Of a stretch of DNA of 64,000 nucleotides, positions 1-8,673 are shown in pieces. Location: assembly GCA_049840595.1 (NCBI GenBank), contig JASGKO010000041.1, positions 62,001 through 126,000 on the forward strand, in the 5' to 3' direction. Each line of letters opens with the position of its first letter. Positions within the stretch are counted from its first letter, which is position 1. The notes beneath the pieces are model-generated. The model was not told the origin of the DNA. It saw only the letters and a program-made list of their open reading frames with translations, and did not search any database. Origin of the DNA: JASGKO01 sp049840595 (lineage in GTDB: Bacteria > Verrucomicrobiota > Verrucomicrobiia > Chthoniobacterales > Chthoniobacteraceae). A program made the translations under genes and the position numbers.

Positions 1-53
1 ACTGCAAACAATCTGGTCGCTATCACGTTGCGGAACTTTGGTATTAACCGCTG

Positions 54-1082
54 TCAAATTTCCTCGTTAAACTTGAGCATCCGCAGCATCAATGTTGCGT
101 CCCATTCGACATCATCCAGCATAGCTCGGGTACCGCCGTTCTTCGGAATCCATCCGAGCCTTTCTCCATTCGTGCATTTCATTCTCACGTTACTCCCCCA
201 AAACCATCCCCCTTCCAAACCCGTTGTCGCAGTTGCGCTGGTGAGCAGCTTCCGCGCATAGAGGACTTCGCCAATACGATGCGAGACTGTTGACCAGGTG
301 AAGTGCTCGGTCACTGGATAGTAGATTCCATCAAGTCCCTCTGCTGCTTCGTCTTTCATCGCAGCTTTCAGGATAAGGAGGTATAGCTCGGCTAGATCAG
401 CGACATGAACATTGGGCCACTGGTTTTCGCCTTTTCCTACATACACGGCCCGGTGCTGCACCAGCGATTGATAGACAAGCCGTGGAATCTGAATGGACAT
501 CCGCCGCTCGGCAAATGGCCCTAGACCTCGACCAAATACAGTCGGGGGAACAACAAGATAGGTTTTGACTAGTTTGGTTTTCGCGGCGGAAAAGATTTCA
601 AGATCCACATGCCGATGTGGAGCCTCCGCTGGTATCGTAGCATGGGATAAACTGTCAGTATCGTCCCACAATATGGCATTGGGGTCTTGATCAAGTGCGG
701 CCCCGTTCCCATTCGAGGTAGTAGAAAGGACGCCGGCTCCAGACGTGTGAATGAGAATTGGACGAATCCCGGCTATCTTGGAGCGTTCAGTAAGCCCCTC
801 AATAATTGCTCTCGCACTTATTTGGTGATCACAACTTGCCGTGTTAAAGACAATACTTGCGTTTGATGATTCCCGCTTGAGCAAGTCGTAGTCATCCAGC
901 GTTCCAATAATAGGATTAACTCCCAGCCTGCGCACCTTCTCGACATCACCGGGCTGACGAACCAGAGCCGAAATCGAGAAATCCCGCAGGTAATCCCGCG
1001 AAAGCATGAGATGAAGAAACGAGCCTCCAATGTAGCCGGTGCCGCCCGTAATAAAGATGGCTGGTTTGCCAGAAAGGTTCAT
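54..1082 (-). CDS. Atypical SDR / NAD-dependent epimerase-dehydratase family protein
   Basis: The 342-residue protein begins with a nucleotide-binding Rossmann fold: GGTGYIG lies at residues 13-19 after a hydrophobic beta strand. The rest matches the NmrA/epimerase-like extended SDRs, with an SGAGVL segment near residue 113 where classical enzymes have the catalytic strand. I do not see the YxxxK catalytic pair, so it may be an atypical SDR that binds NAD(P) or reduces an unknown carbonyl substrate. It is the last gene of a minus-strand cluster of reductases and ABM-domain proteins, 4 bases after the EthD-like gene, which implies co-transcription. The family assignment is good; the substrate is unknown. 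Confidence 0.8.
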   Translation of the reverse strand: MNLSGKPAIFITGGTGYIGGSFLHLMLSRDYLRDFSISALVRQPGDVEKVRRLGVNPIIGTLDDYDLLKRESSNASIVFNTASCDHQISARAIIEGLTERSKIAGIRPILIHTSGAGVLSTTSNGNGAALDQDPNAILWDDTDSLSHATIPAEAPHRHVDLEIFSAAKTKLVKTYLVVPPTVFGRGLGPFAERRMSIQIPRLVYQSLVQHRAVYVGKGENQWPNVHVADLAELYLLILKAAMKDEAAEGLDGIYYPVTEHFTWSTVSHRIGEVLYARKLLTSATATTGLEGGWFWGSNVRMKCTNGERLGWIPKNGGTRAMLDDVEWDATLMLRMLKFNEEI

Positions 1083-1086
1083 GAAG

Positions 1087-1401
1087 TTAGCAGTGGATTA
1101 TCTCGCCGATCATCATGATCGGCTGCAAATCCGTAAAATTGGGAATGTCGCTAAGAATCGTCTGCGCGTGCGGCGCAAATGCCTCTTGAAATACCTCGAT
1201 GGACTCAAAGGTCATCTGGGCGGCAATGATGTATGGCGGGGGTGTCCCAGGTGCACCACCAACTATCCCTTTATCAACATTCAGTCCCTTTAGCGCCAAA
1301 CCGAAACACGATTTCACCATCGGGAGGTGCTTGTTCAAGTAATAGCCGTGATCAAATCGCACGCCCTCAACATTGGGATACAGCATGAATGTTCTAATCA
1401 T
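1087..1401 (-). CDS. EthD-domain protein
   Basis: A 104-residue single-domain protein with the EthD/dimeric alpha-beta barrel pattern: an N-terminal beta strand, then an H-x2-Y-x3-H-x-P motif around residues 18-27, followed by a G-rich strand and a C-terminal strand. Members act as small dimeric enzymes or accessory proteins in degradation of ethers and polyketide-like aromatics. It sits between the OYE and the epimerase in the same minus-strand cluster, and several neighbours (ABM proteins) share the same ferredoxin-like fold, which suggests work on a common hydrophobic or aromatic substrate. The specific reaction cannot be told. Confidence 0.75.
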   Translation of the reverse strand: MIRTFMLYPNVEGVRFDHGYYLNKHLPMVKSCFGLALKGLNVDKGIVGGAPGTPPPYIIAAQMTFESIEVFQEAFAPHAQTILSDIPNFTDLQPIMMIGEIIHC

Positions 1402-1437
1402 AGCTTTTGGTGCTTTCTGAACTCGAATTGGGAAACA

Positions 1438-2587
1438 CTACTTCGTTGTGAGTTGAGCGGTCGATTTCACTCGCCCCAGTTGCGCGGCACGCCCGGCAAG
1501 CCACCAGCCCGATTGTACCGGCCATGAATCAAACGAAGGCTTCGAGTCTGGGTTCGAGAATTCCGCTTCCACATGTAAAGGCCAATTGGGATTTGCCAGC
1601 GCTTCCCTAGCGATAGCCACCAGATCAGCTTCTTCATTCACTATGATTTCCTCTGCTTGGCGTCCGCTCAAAATCAATCCCACCGCCATACTCTGGATTC
1701 CTGCCTCGCGGCGAACCTGAGCTGCATAACCAACCTGATAACCTACGCCGCGCGGAGCATCATAGTGTGGAGCGATGCCTCCAGAGGAGCAATCCACCAC
1801 ATCCACACCGAGCTCTTTAAGCTGCCGGGCAAAGACGACGGTGTCATCAATGGAAACACCTCCCGCAATCCCGTCAACTGCTGAAACTCTGACGAAAAGA
1901 GGCTTATGTTGCGGCCAAACCTGCCGCACCGCTTTGATAACTTCGAGCGGAAACCGCATCCTGTTTTCCCGGGTGCCACCGGTACTGATCCTGACGCTTG
2001 TTGGTGTGGGACGACAAAAAGCTGTTCAACAAATAACCGTGCGCACAATGAACTTCGATCACGTCGAAACCTGCAGCTTCCGCCCGGCGAGCCGCCGCAA
2101 CGAAGGCTTGTTTTACTTGTCCTATTTCTTTAATGCCCAACTCCTTTGGCTTCAGCCAGCCATCCGCGAATGGAGCATCTCCCGCTGAAACGACTTCCCA
2201 ATTCGCTTCACCTCGTGCAAAGTCCGAACCATTCAGGGGGCCGTTTCCGTCCCAAGGTCTCTGCATGCTGGCCTTCGGGCCAGCGTGGCCGATTTGGATG
2301 CCGGCAGCGGCACCGTAGGCTTTCAGGCTCCTGACAATTCTGGCCAAGCCCTCAATCTGGTCATCAGACCACAGACCAAGGTCGCCGTGGGTGATCCTTC
2401 CCTCTGGGAGAACGGCGGTCGCTTCGACAATTACCAAACCAAATCCCCCCAGAGCAAAACGCCCCAGGTGAATTAAATGGTAGTCGTCAGAAAAGCCGTT
2501 CGTAGCAGAGTATTGACACATCGGCGAGACCACCAGTCGGTTGCGAAGGGTCAATCCTTTCAAAGTGATTGGTTCAAACAGTTTCAT
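1438..2587 (-). pseudogene. Old Yellow Enzyme family NADH:flavin oxidoreductase (YqjM-like), frameshifted
   Basis: Two overlapping frames together make a normal OYE of about 380 residues. The N-terminal segment (start ATG at 2587 preceded by GGAG) holds LFEPITLKG, the SPMCQYSA loop, a GHAGPKAS motif and the HGYLLNSF helix. The C-terminal segment (from about 1977 down to 1438) resumes at GGTRENRMRF and continues to the GRQAEEI and ALANPNWPLH motifs of the FMN phosphate site. One extra C near 1977-1983 breaks the frame: removing it restores QYGGTRENRMRF, the family consensus. OYEs reduce activated C=C bonds with FMN and NAD(P)H. The gene lies 17 bases after an ABM gene. A sequencing indel is at least as likely as true loss of function. 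Confidence 0.85.
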
Positions 2588-2604
2588 CATTGTCTCCAGC
2601 TCGT

Positions 2605-2961
2605 TTACTTGTTTGGCGCAATTTGAGTTGATGTCATCGAGCAGCGCCATAGATCCATTTCGTCACCCAATACTTCGTGACTGCTAGCCTTGAAGTTCAG
2701 GAAATGCTCCGTTTGAAAATGGTAGTCGAGGTCCGCCGGGGTGCGCCAATTCTCGTAGATGACCCATACTGACGGGTCGTCATTCGATCGGTGGAGATCG
2801 TAATTGATGCATCCGGGCTCGGCGCGAGTGGGATCGACCAGAGCCGAAAGCCGCCGCCCCAGTTCGTCGGATTGACCGGCTTTCGCAGTGATAAAGGCCA
2901 AGAGGGTCAGTTGCTTTCCATTATCCGACGTCGGAGTGGTAGTTGACGCTGTTGTAGTCAT
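2605..2961 (-). CDS. Antibiotic biosynthesis monooxygenase (ABM) domain protein
   Basis: 118 residues. A low-complexity Thr/Ser N-terminus is followed by an ABM domain (about residues 17-105): strand LLAFITAK, AEPGCINYDLHRS, a VWVIYENW strand and the HFQTEHF helix, typical of YgiN/quinol-monooxygenase-like proteins that act as small dimers without cofactor. The start is supported by GAGGAAA seven bases upstream. It precedes the OYE gene by 17 bases, so the two are probably co-translated. It differs from the two close ABM paralogues at 4041-4879, so this cluster holds three ABM proteins from two lineages. The substrate is unknown; a quinone is a reasonable guess. Confidence 0.8.
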   Translation of the reverse strand: MTTTASTTTPTSDNGKQLTLLAFITAKAGQSDELGRRLSALVDPTRAEPGCINYDLHRSNDDPSVWVIYENWRTPADLDYHFQTEHFLNFKASSHEVLGDEMDLWRCSMTSTQIAPNK

Positions 2962-3036
2962 GTGGGTTTCCTCAAAAATTAGTTACCGGTGTTTTTTAAA
3001 AGCCCCGCTGCAAACAGCGGGCAACGTGAATCTGCC

Positions 3037-3999
3037 TTAGTGTTGCGAATGAAAACCCAACCGCATTTTTCCTGGGTCTTCGTTTTTGCGACTCGGGTTT
3101 AGCACTGGTCCCATCCGTCCTTCGACAGGCCAGAATCCGCTGGACGTGACGATGACGCACAATGGTGTTACCAAATGATCGGCAAGCGTTTCGATCCGCG
3201 CGCTCGAACCGTGCGGCGAAACGATGTCAATTCGACCGTTCGTTCCCGCGAAGTCCGGCTCTGCGAGATAAATCCGACCGTCGGGACCGAGCACGAGGCC
3301 GTCAGCACCGGCAAGGGAACGCGACGTCGTAAGCTTGGTGATGCTCGGTGCTTTCCCAAATGGGTCAGCAATCCGTAGAAGTTCGCCTGCGGAGTTTTTC
3401 GAGACCAGCAGTGAGCCATCCTCAAGTTCGACTATCCCGTCTAGGCCGAAGCCTCCAGGCGGCGGTGTGAACGCCGCGTCGCGCACCAATTCCTCAAGCG
3501 CACTCGCACCAGGGCGCAGAACAAGCAGTCGCGGCGAAAAACTGTCGGTCACGACGATTGCGCCATTGTGAGCAATGATACAATCGTTGGCCAGACCGCC
3601 TTTCGGCAGAGGAAAGGTCTGTAACAATTTTCCCGTGCCAAGATCGAACGCCAGGAGCGCCGTCGGATGGTTCCCTGGGGTCTGATCCAGACCGAAGGAA
3701 GCGGTGCACACCCAAAGGCGCGAATGAGCGACATCCACCTTGATGCCCATCGCCGAGTCAACGCCGGACTTCGCTACGTCAATGAAGTCGTGCGGCGTCT
3801 TCTCACCGGGCGCGAACACCACGATGCGACCGGTCGTGATGCTTGATACGAAGAGGCGACCGTCTGGCGCGAGCACCGCACTTCCGGGATGAAACCGATC
3901 CGGGAGTTCAAGCGTGGCGGCAGGTTCGGCGAAAGCCGCACTAGCCCCGAGGATCAGGGCGCAAACTGCAGCATGGATTGCACGTAAGTTGGTTTTCAT
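3037..3999 (-). CDS. Secreted SMP-30/gluconolactonase-like beta-propeller protein
   Basis: 320 residues with a clear signal peptide (residues 1 to about 24, ending ASAAFA before EPAAT), so the product is exported to the periplasm. The mature part has the repeated blades of SMP-30/gluconolactonase or NHL-type propellers: LAPDGRLFVSS, DSAMGIKVD, NDCIIAHNGAIVVTDS, GLDGIVELEDGSLLVS and DGLVLGPDGRIYLAEP. These proteins hydrolyse lactones or bind sugars through a divalent metal. The gene lies between ABM genes of the same orientation. The exact substrate and any lactonase activity are inferences from the fold. Confidence 0.72.
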   Translation of the reverse strand: MKTNLRAIHAAVCALILGASAAFAEPAATLELPDRFHPGSAVLAPDGRLFVSSITTGRIVVFAPGEKTPHDFIDVAKSGVDSAMGIKVDVAHSRLWVCTASFGLDQTPGNHPTALLAFDLGTGKLLQTFPLPKGGLANDCIIAHNGAIVVTDSFSPRLLVLRPGASALEELVRDAAFTPPPGGFGLDGIVELEDGSLLVSKNSAGELLRIADPFGKAPSITKLTTSRSLAGADGLVLGPDGRIYLAEPDFAGTNGRIDIVSPHGSSARIETLADHLVTPLCVIVTSSGFWPVEGRMGPVLNPSRKNEDPGKMRLGFHSQH

Positions 4000-4040
4000 G
4001 GCTGTTCTATTTAGTTAGTTGGTTTGGCTCAATGGCTCGT

Positions 4041-4409
4041 TTAAGCCGAGACCGGGTTGCCGTTGGTCAATGCTGTGCGTGGTTGCGGCAGGAGATCTTC
4101 GACGAAACGCAGGCCCCCTTCGGATAGCGGGCGAGCCAGGTTGCGATCAAACATCTTAAAAAGCTCAACGGTGTAGGGCTGGGCAAAGTGGAACTTCACC
4201 GCATCCTCGTTGCGCCAGATCTCGTAGAGCACATAGCTGCGTTCGGTACCGATGACCTTATGAACGTTGAAGAGAATGTTGCCAGGCTCCTGCCGGGCAC
4301 CGATCACCGAGCGACGGAAGTAATCCTCGAACTCGGCTTCGGCACCGGGCTTCACCTCAAAGTTGACGACGAGCGTTACTTCGCCGTTGGCACTGGGCTG
4401 GAGATTCAT
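4041..4409 (-). CDS. ABM-domain monooxygenase, cytoplasmic paralogue
   Basis: 122 residues, almost entirely one ABM domain: VTLVVNFEVKPGAEAEF, QEPGNILFNVHK, YVLYEIWRNEDAVKFHF and a C-terminal VELFKMFDR helix. The sequence is nearly the same as the mature part of the next gene (4433-4879) across about 100 residues, but this copy starts directly at the domain and lacks a signal peptide. The pair looks like a recent tandem duplication in which one copy stays in the cytoplasm and the other is exported. The role is probably quinol or aromatic monooxygenase-like, by family. Confidence 0.8.
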   Translation of the reverse strand: MNLQPSANGEVTLVVNFEVKPGAEAEFEDYFRRSVIGARQEPGNILFNVHKVIGTERSYVLYEIWRNEDAVKFHFAQPYTVELFKMFDRNLARPLSEGGLRFVEDLLPQPRTALTNGNPVSA

Positions 4410-4432
4410 GCGACAATTAATTGTTAAACGGG

Positions 4433-4879
4433 TTACTTCTTTGCCTCACCATTGACCGTGGCTGGCGTGGAACGTGGTTGCGGATCAAGGTCTTGGAGGA
4501 AGTGCAGTTCGAGCGGGTGGGTAAGATCGCGGTCGAACATCTTGAAAAGCTCAACCGTGTAGGGTTGGGCAAAGTGGAACTTCACCGCGTCCTTGTTGCG
4601 CCAGATCTCGTAGAGCACATAGCTGTGCTCAGAGCCGATGACCTTGTGGACGTTGAAGAGAATGTTCCCAGGCTCCTGGCGTGCGCCAGTCACCGAGCGG
4701 CGGAAGTACGCCTCGAACTCGGCTTCGGCAGCAGGCTTCACGTCGAAGTCGACGACAAGCGTTACTTCACCGTTGGCCGCAGGCTGAAGCGGAATCTCAG
4801 CTTTGGCCGATTGAGTCGAGAAGCACGCGGCGGCGGCGGCAGCCAGTGCGAGGATGGTGTATTTTTTGAACGTATTCAT
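4433..4879 (-). CDS. ABM-domain monooxygenase with signal peptide (exported paralogue)
   Basis: 148 residues: a signal peptide (MNTFKK basic start, Leu/Ala core, AKA cleavage near residue 27) followed by an ABM domain almost identical to the upstream-numbered paralogue at 4041-4409. Differences are concentrated at the C-terminus. The export signal predicts a periplasmic quinol or aromatic monooxygenase-like protein, unusual because most ABM proteins are cytoplasmic. The spacing of 23 bases to the paralogue and 60 bases to the SDR gene supports one transcript. Confidence 0.82.
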   Translation of the reverse strand: MNTFKKYTILALAAAAAACFSTQSAKAEIPLQPAANGEVTLVVDFDVKPAAEAEFEAYFRRSVTGARQEPGNILFNVHKVIGSEHSYVLYEIWRNKDAVKFHFAQPYTVELFKMFDRDLTHPLELHFLQDLDPQPRSTPATVNGEAKK

Positions 4880-4939
4880 AGGGTTTTGATTTGCCAGATG
4901 GATGGTTTGTTACGAATTGGCAGCGTGATCCGGATTGAC

Positions 4940-5728
4940 TTAGGCGATCGAGTAACCGGCATCGGCGAGGAGACCGTGACCGGAAACAAACGTGGAATCA
5001 TCGGAGGCGAGGAAGGCCACAACCTTCGCCATTTCCTCCGGCGTGCCCATGCGCCCCGGCACCGAGGCCGCTCCGAAATTTTTCTTCGCCTCTTCCGACG
5101 CCCAGACGCGGTCTTGGAACGGCGTGTCAATCAACCCGGGGCAGATCGAGTTGACCCGCACTCCTTGCTTGAACCACTCGATAGAAGCGGTCTTGGTAAG
5201 CCCAAGCACCGCGTGCTTGCTCGCAATATAAAGCGCAGCGTTACCAAAGCCGATCACCCCGCCCATCGAAGCGTTATTGATGATGGTGCCGGAGCCCTGA
5301 GCCAGCATGGCTTTTGCCTGGTATTTCATAGACCAGAAAACACCCCGCACATTGGCGTTAAAAATCGTGTCGTAAACCTGATTCGATTGATCAACAAAAG
5401 GCGAAAATTCGCCTTCCGTCCCAGCATTGTTGAACGCAATGTCAAGGCGACCGTAGGTCTTGACCGTTGCTTCCACGAGATCAACCACGTCCTTTTCGAC
5501 GTTTACGTCGGCGACGACAGCAGTCGCTTCAAAGCCCTCGCTTATAATCTTGGCCACGATTTTTTCGATCTCGGTGCGACGACGCGCACTAGCGACGACT
5601 TTTGCTCCGCGGCGGGCGAGTTCAAGAACCGTAGCAGCACCGATGCCCGAAGAGGCGCCAGTGACGAGGGCAACACGACCGCTTAAAGGGAGACCATTCG
5701 TCGAAGTAGAAGTGATGTTTGTGTTCAT
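4940..5728 (-). CDS. SDR family NAD(P)-dependent oxidoreductase
   Basis: A classical short-chain dehydrogenase of 262 residues, of usual length. It has the cofactor motif TGASSGIG near residue 24, the NNAG motif near residue 98, a catalytic Ser in the INNASMGG strand, the YIASK catalytic Tyr/Lys pair and the PGLIDTPF segment after it. It should reduce a carbonyl or oxidise an alcohol using NAD(H) or NADP(H) in the cytoplasm. It is the first gene of the downstream ABM/SMP-30/OYE run, so the promoter of this run is probably in the 258 bases between it and the AraC-type regulator, where I see no gene. Confidence 0.88.
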   Translation of the reverse strand: MNTNITSTSTNGLPLSGRVALVTGASSGIGAATVLELARRGAKVVASARRRTEIEKIVAKIISEGFEATAVVADVNVEKDVVDLVEATVKTYGRLDIAFNNAGTEGEFSPFVDQSNQVYDTIFNANVRGVFWSMKYQAKAMLAQGSGTIINNASMGGVIGFGNAALYIASKHAVLGLTKTASIEWFKQGVRVNSICPGLIDTPFQDRVWASEEAKKNFGAASVPGRMGTPEEMAKVVAFLASDDSTFVSGHGLLADAGYSIA

Positions 5729-5986
5729 GGAGCTAAAATAACACCGGCGTAACCGCTGTCATTCGCAGCACGTGCCAATGTGTACGCAAAACACGTCATA
5801 TCTAAGCATAAGAGGCCGAATGGCTTGCATGCCATATAACCGCTAGCAACCAACGCGCAGCGCTGGATTCCATCCGGACGATCAATCGCGAATCAGAAGG
5901 TTGGATTCGCAGACTAAACTAAAGCCAATGATTGGCACTTTCGATAAGTAGAGAATTAGGCAATGCCGCTTCCTTGCCGTCAACTG

Positions 5987-6994
5987 TCAAAGAGGCGGCG
6001 TAACCATTTTTTCCCGCCAACGACCGGGAGGAACGCCCTCCCACTGAGTGAATGCACGAAAGAAAGAACTAGCGGTTTCGTAGCCCAGAAGGTAAGCGGT
6101 TTCGTTGAGTTCGAGCGATGAGTGCAGCAGATAGTGCTGCGCCAATTCGCGCCGGGCGTCTTCTAGTAACTCCTGAAACGTGGCCCCCGACTCAGCCAGG
6201 CGTCGCTGGAGTGTGCGCACACTTTGACCAAGTTCGCGGGCCACTTCCTTGATATCAGGTCTTTGGCCGGCAAGGAGCCGTTTGAGTGTGGTCTTTACCT
6301 GGTCTCGCGTGGTCTGCTGGGCTTGTTGAAAAGCTAGCTCGGATTCAAGCTGCGGCGCGATCATCGCCAGCAAGTCTGCATTATAGGTAAGGAACGGACG
6401 ATCCAAGTCGGACTTTTTGAAGACCATCGCATTGGCGTCTGCATTGAAACGGACAGGACAGCCGAAATGTTCGGTGAAAATCTCGCGATGGGATGGCTTG
6501 CGCTTAAATTCCACGCGAATTGGCGTAATCGGCTGGCCCGTTCCGCGACGACCAATCCCGAAAAGCCATGCAAAACAATGATCAATCAACACCGGCGGCT
6601 CGCCGCGCCCATCTGCAAGCAGCCAATCAAACCGAACAAAACTGGTGTAGTCTTGATCAATGACACTGATGGTTTCGGGGCAGACTAACCGCTTGTAGCG
6701 GCTCGCGCGAGCCAGCGCATCACGAAAAGAGTGCGTGTAGAGGCTGGCAATCGCGATCGGATCATAGCGCTCGATTCTCTCCTCGCTGCCGAGTTTTAGC
6801 CCGACGGCAGGGTCGGGGCTAAGCTCTGCAATCGCATTATAGAACGCAAACAGCCGTTCTGTGGTGACGAAAACTTTCGTCTCATCCAAAAGGTTGAGTG
6901 GCAGGTTCGCGTGTCGCAGCACAGCAACCGGAGAAAGACCAATTTCTTCCAGTTTTGGTCGGACAAGACTGGATATGCGAAAATGCTCGCTCAT
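5987..6994 (-). CDS. AraC-family transcriptional regulator (OruR/ArgR-like)
   Basis: 335 residues. The N-terminal two thirds match the arabinose-binding-like domain of the OruR/VirF-type AraC regulators (VAVLRHANLPLNLL, DPAVGLKLGSEE). The C-terminal 100 residues form the double helix-turn-helix: VARELGQSVRTLQRRLAE for the first helix pair and AYLLGYETASSFFRAFTQWEG for the second, ending in the P-G-R-W-R signature. It is co-oriented with the SDR cluster and the MDR gene and is the best candidate for their local regulator. The inducer is unknown. Confidence 0.88.
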   Translation of the reverse strand: MSEHFRISSLVRPKLEEIGLSPVAVLRHANLPLNLLDETKVFVTTERLFAFYNAIAELSPDPAVGLKLGSEERIERYDPIAIASLYTHSFRDALARASRYKRLVCPETISVIDQDYTSFVRFDWLLADGRGEPPVLIDHCFAWLFGIGRRGTGQPITPIRVEFKRKPSHREIFTEHFGCPVRFNADANAMVFKKSDLDRPFLTYNADLLAMIAPQLESELAFQQAQQTTRDQVKTTLKRLLAGQRPDIKEVARELGQSVRTLQRRLAESGATFQELLEDARRELAQHYLLHSSLELNETAYLLGYETASSFFRAFTQWEGVPPGRWREKMVTPPL

Positions 6995-7058
6995 GGATTG
7001 AAGTTATTAGTCCTTAGACGGGATTTCAAGGAATCGGCGGTCCGCCGCCTTCCAGTTA

Positions 7059-8078
7059 CTATTCCACACCAATCACGACTTTTCCAAAGTGTCCCGATGA
7101 TTCCAAACTCTCGTATGCATCGTGAGCCTGATCAAACGGGAACGCTTTGTGGATGACCGGCCTGAGCGTATGGCTGCTAATCAAATGGTTCATGTTTTCA
7201 AACATCTGCACCGAACCAATGAGAATGCCCTGGAGTCGAATGTTCTTGAAAAGCACTGGATCGGGATTAATGGCACTGCCCAAGCCGGATAAAACACCGA
7301 TCAAGCTCACCGTTCCGCCAGTCCTTACCGCGTTCAACGAACGCTCTAATGTTCCACTCCCGCCAACCTCGATGACGTGATCAACATGCTTACCCCCATT
7401 GACAGCCAGCACTTCTTTGTCCCATTCAGGATGCGTTTTGTAATTAACTACCGCACTTACTCCCAACGCTTTAAGGCGCTCAATCTTGCTATCACCCGAT
7501 GTCGTGGCAATTACCTTGCATCCCAGCGCCAGCGCGATTTGTGCTGCAAAAATCGAGACGCCTCCAGTGCCGAGCGTTAACACCGTTGCCCCGGGTTGAA
7601 GTGGATTGGCTGATTCGACCAAAGCATTCCAAGCCGTCAACGCTGCACACGGCAGTGTGGCCGCTTCTTCATAAGACAAATGTTCCGGTACTCGCACTAC
7701 TCCATCCTGCGACAAGGCAACCCGCTGCGCGAGCATCCCGTGCAAGCTGCCGCCCAAAGCATACGCCTGCGCATCCTCAGGAATTGGGCCCGTTTTCCAA
7801 CTTTGGAAAAATGAACCGCACACCCGATCCCCAACCTTCCACTTGGTTACACCACTGCCAACTTCTACTACTTCGCCAGCGCCATCAGACACGGCGATAG
7901 CATTTTGCAGGGGCGGAATGGGATACAGTCCCTTTGCAATCAAAACGTCACGGAAGTTCAGTGAAACCGCCTTCACCGCAATAACTACTTCGCCGCTATT
8001 TGGCTTCGGGTCGGGCAAGGTTGTTTGCTCCCACGCTGTTACTCCCTGTCCGGGATTTTTGATGATATAGGCTTTCAT
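7059..8078 (-). CDS. MDR-superfamily zinc-independent NAD(P)-dependent alcohol dehydrogenase / quinone reductase
   Basis: About 339 residues with the GroES-like N-terminal domain (LNFRDVLIAKG, SDGAGEVVEVG, GDRVCG) and a Rossmann domain (LTLGTGGVSIFAAQIA, then the LGVSAVVNYK switch). The catalytic zinc cysteines of true alcohol dehydrogenases are not evident, so a quinone-oxidoreductase-like enzyme is more likely. I chose the ATG at 8078 (MKAYIIK, the family start); an in-frame ATG at 8087 is the alternative. The gene is divergent from the ArsR-type regulator at 8306, with a palindrome in the shared intergenic region. Confidence 0.85.
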   Translation of the reverse strand: MKAYIIKNPGQGVTAWEQTTLPDPKPNSGEVVIAVKAVSLNFRDVLIAKGLYPIPPLQNAIAVSDGAGEVVEVGSGVTKWKVGDRVCGSFFQSWKTGPIPEDAQAYALGGSLHGMLAQRVALSQDGVVRVPEHLSYEEAATLPCAALTAWNALVESANPLQPGATVLTLGTGGVSIFAAQIALALGCKVIATTSGDSKIERLKALGVSAVVNYKTHPEWDKEVLAVNGGKHVDHVIEVGGSGTLERSLNAVRTGGTVSLIGVLSGLGSAINPDPVLFKNIRLQGILIGSVQMFENMNHLISSHTLRPVIHKAFPFDQAHDAYESLESSGHFGKVVIGVE

Positions 8079-8251
8079 AATTCTCATTAGTTTTCTGACG
8101 ACAAATAATCCTCAGATTGGTCGGAGTTTTTATTACTTCACGTGGTGCGAACCACGTGCTCTCCCCAAAAAAGACGCCCAAGCCTTTCAGCCGGACGTTC
8201 GTATTTGAGTTTCTACGTCAAATCTGGTACTGTAGCCCGCTATTGTTTAAT

Positions 8252-8271
8252 AGTTCGACAATAATCGAACT
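8252..8271. promoter_or_regulatory. Candidate operator palindrome between the MDR and ArsR-type genes
   Basis: AGTTCGACAATAATCGAACT is an inverted repeat with perfect 7-base arms (AGTTCGA/TCGAACT) and a 6-base A/T-rich spacer. It lies 34 bases before the ArsR-type start and about 173 bases before the divergent MDR gene. A related half-site, ACATTCGATGTC, follows immediately. Winged-helix ArsR dimers bind such sites; assignment to this regulator is inference. Confidence 0.5.
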
Positions 8272-8305
8272 GACATTCGATGTCAACACGACCATTCGTA
8301 AAATT

Positions 8306-8605
8306 ATGAGACGCCTGCCGCGACCCGACGTAAATGACTTGGATTTAGCCGAAGTGCTCTACGCACTTTCAGATCCAATCCGGCTTGAGATCGTCAAGAA
8401 GCTCGCCGCGACTACGGCTTTGACCTGTGGCGTGCTCTGTCAGGACAGGCCGAAGTCAAGTATGTCCCATCACTTTCGGATTCTACGCAGCGCGGGAATC
8501 GTGGAGTCAAAGGCGGAAGGAAAAGAGTTTTACAATTCACTTCGGTCGCGTGATTTGGAAAAGAAATTTCCTGGGCTGTTGAAAAGTATTCTAAAGGCCC
8601 TGTAA
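8306..8605 (+). CDS. ArsR-family winged-helix transcriptional regulator
   Basis: 99 residues starting at the ATG at 8306 (MRRLPRPDVNDLDL). An open frame continues upstream to 8117, but that extension runs through the intergenic palindrome and has no family similarity. The body shows the ArsR pattern: LYALSDPIRLEIVKKLA, then the recognition helix SSMSHHFRILRSAGIV and the wing KAEGKEFYNSLR. No metal-binding Cys-x-Cys pair is present in the usual place, although one Cys pair occurs before the recognition helix, so a redox or electrophile sensor is possible. It probably represses the divergent MDR gene and itself. Confidence 0.87.
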   Translation: MRRLPRPDVNDLDLAEVLYALSDPIRLEIVKKLAATTALTCGVLCQDRPKSSMSHHFRILRSAGIVESKAEGKEFYNSLRSRDLEKKFPGLLKSILKAL

Positions 8606-8673
8606 ATCCAAATGAAGCCACCTCCATCAACGGCATTAAATCTTTGAGGCGAGTGTCCAGATATGCGTAAAAC

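Noticed and set aside
4421..5686. 421-codon + strand frame
   Set aside because: It is antisense to the ABM and SDR genes, which have clear families; the + frame has no recognisable protein features.
8117..8305. Upstream extension of the ArsR-type gene
   Set aside because: The extension runs through the intergenic palindrome and has no similarity to ArsR proteins; the ATG at 8306 gives normal family length.
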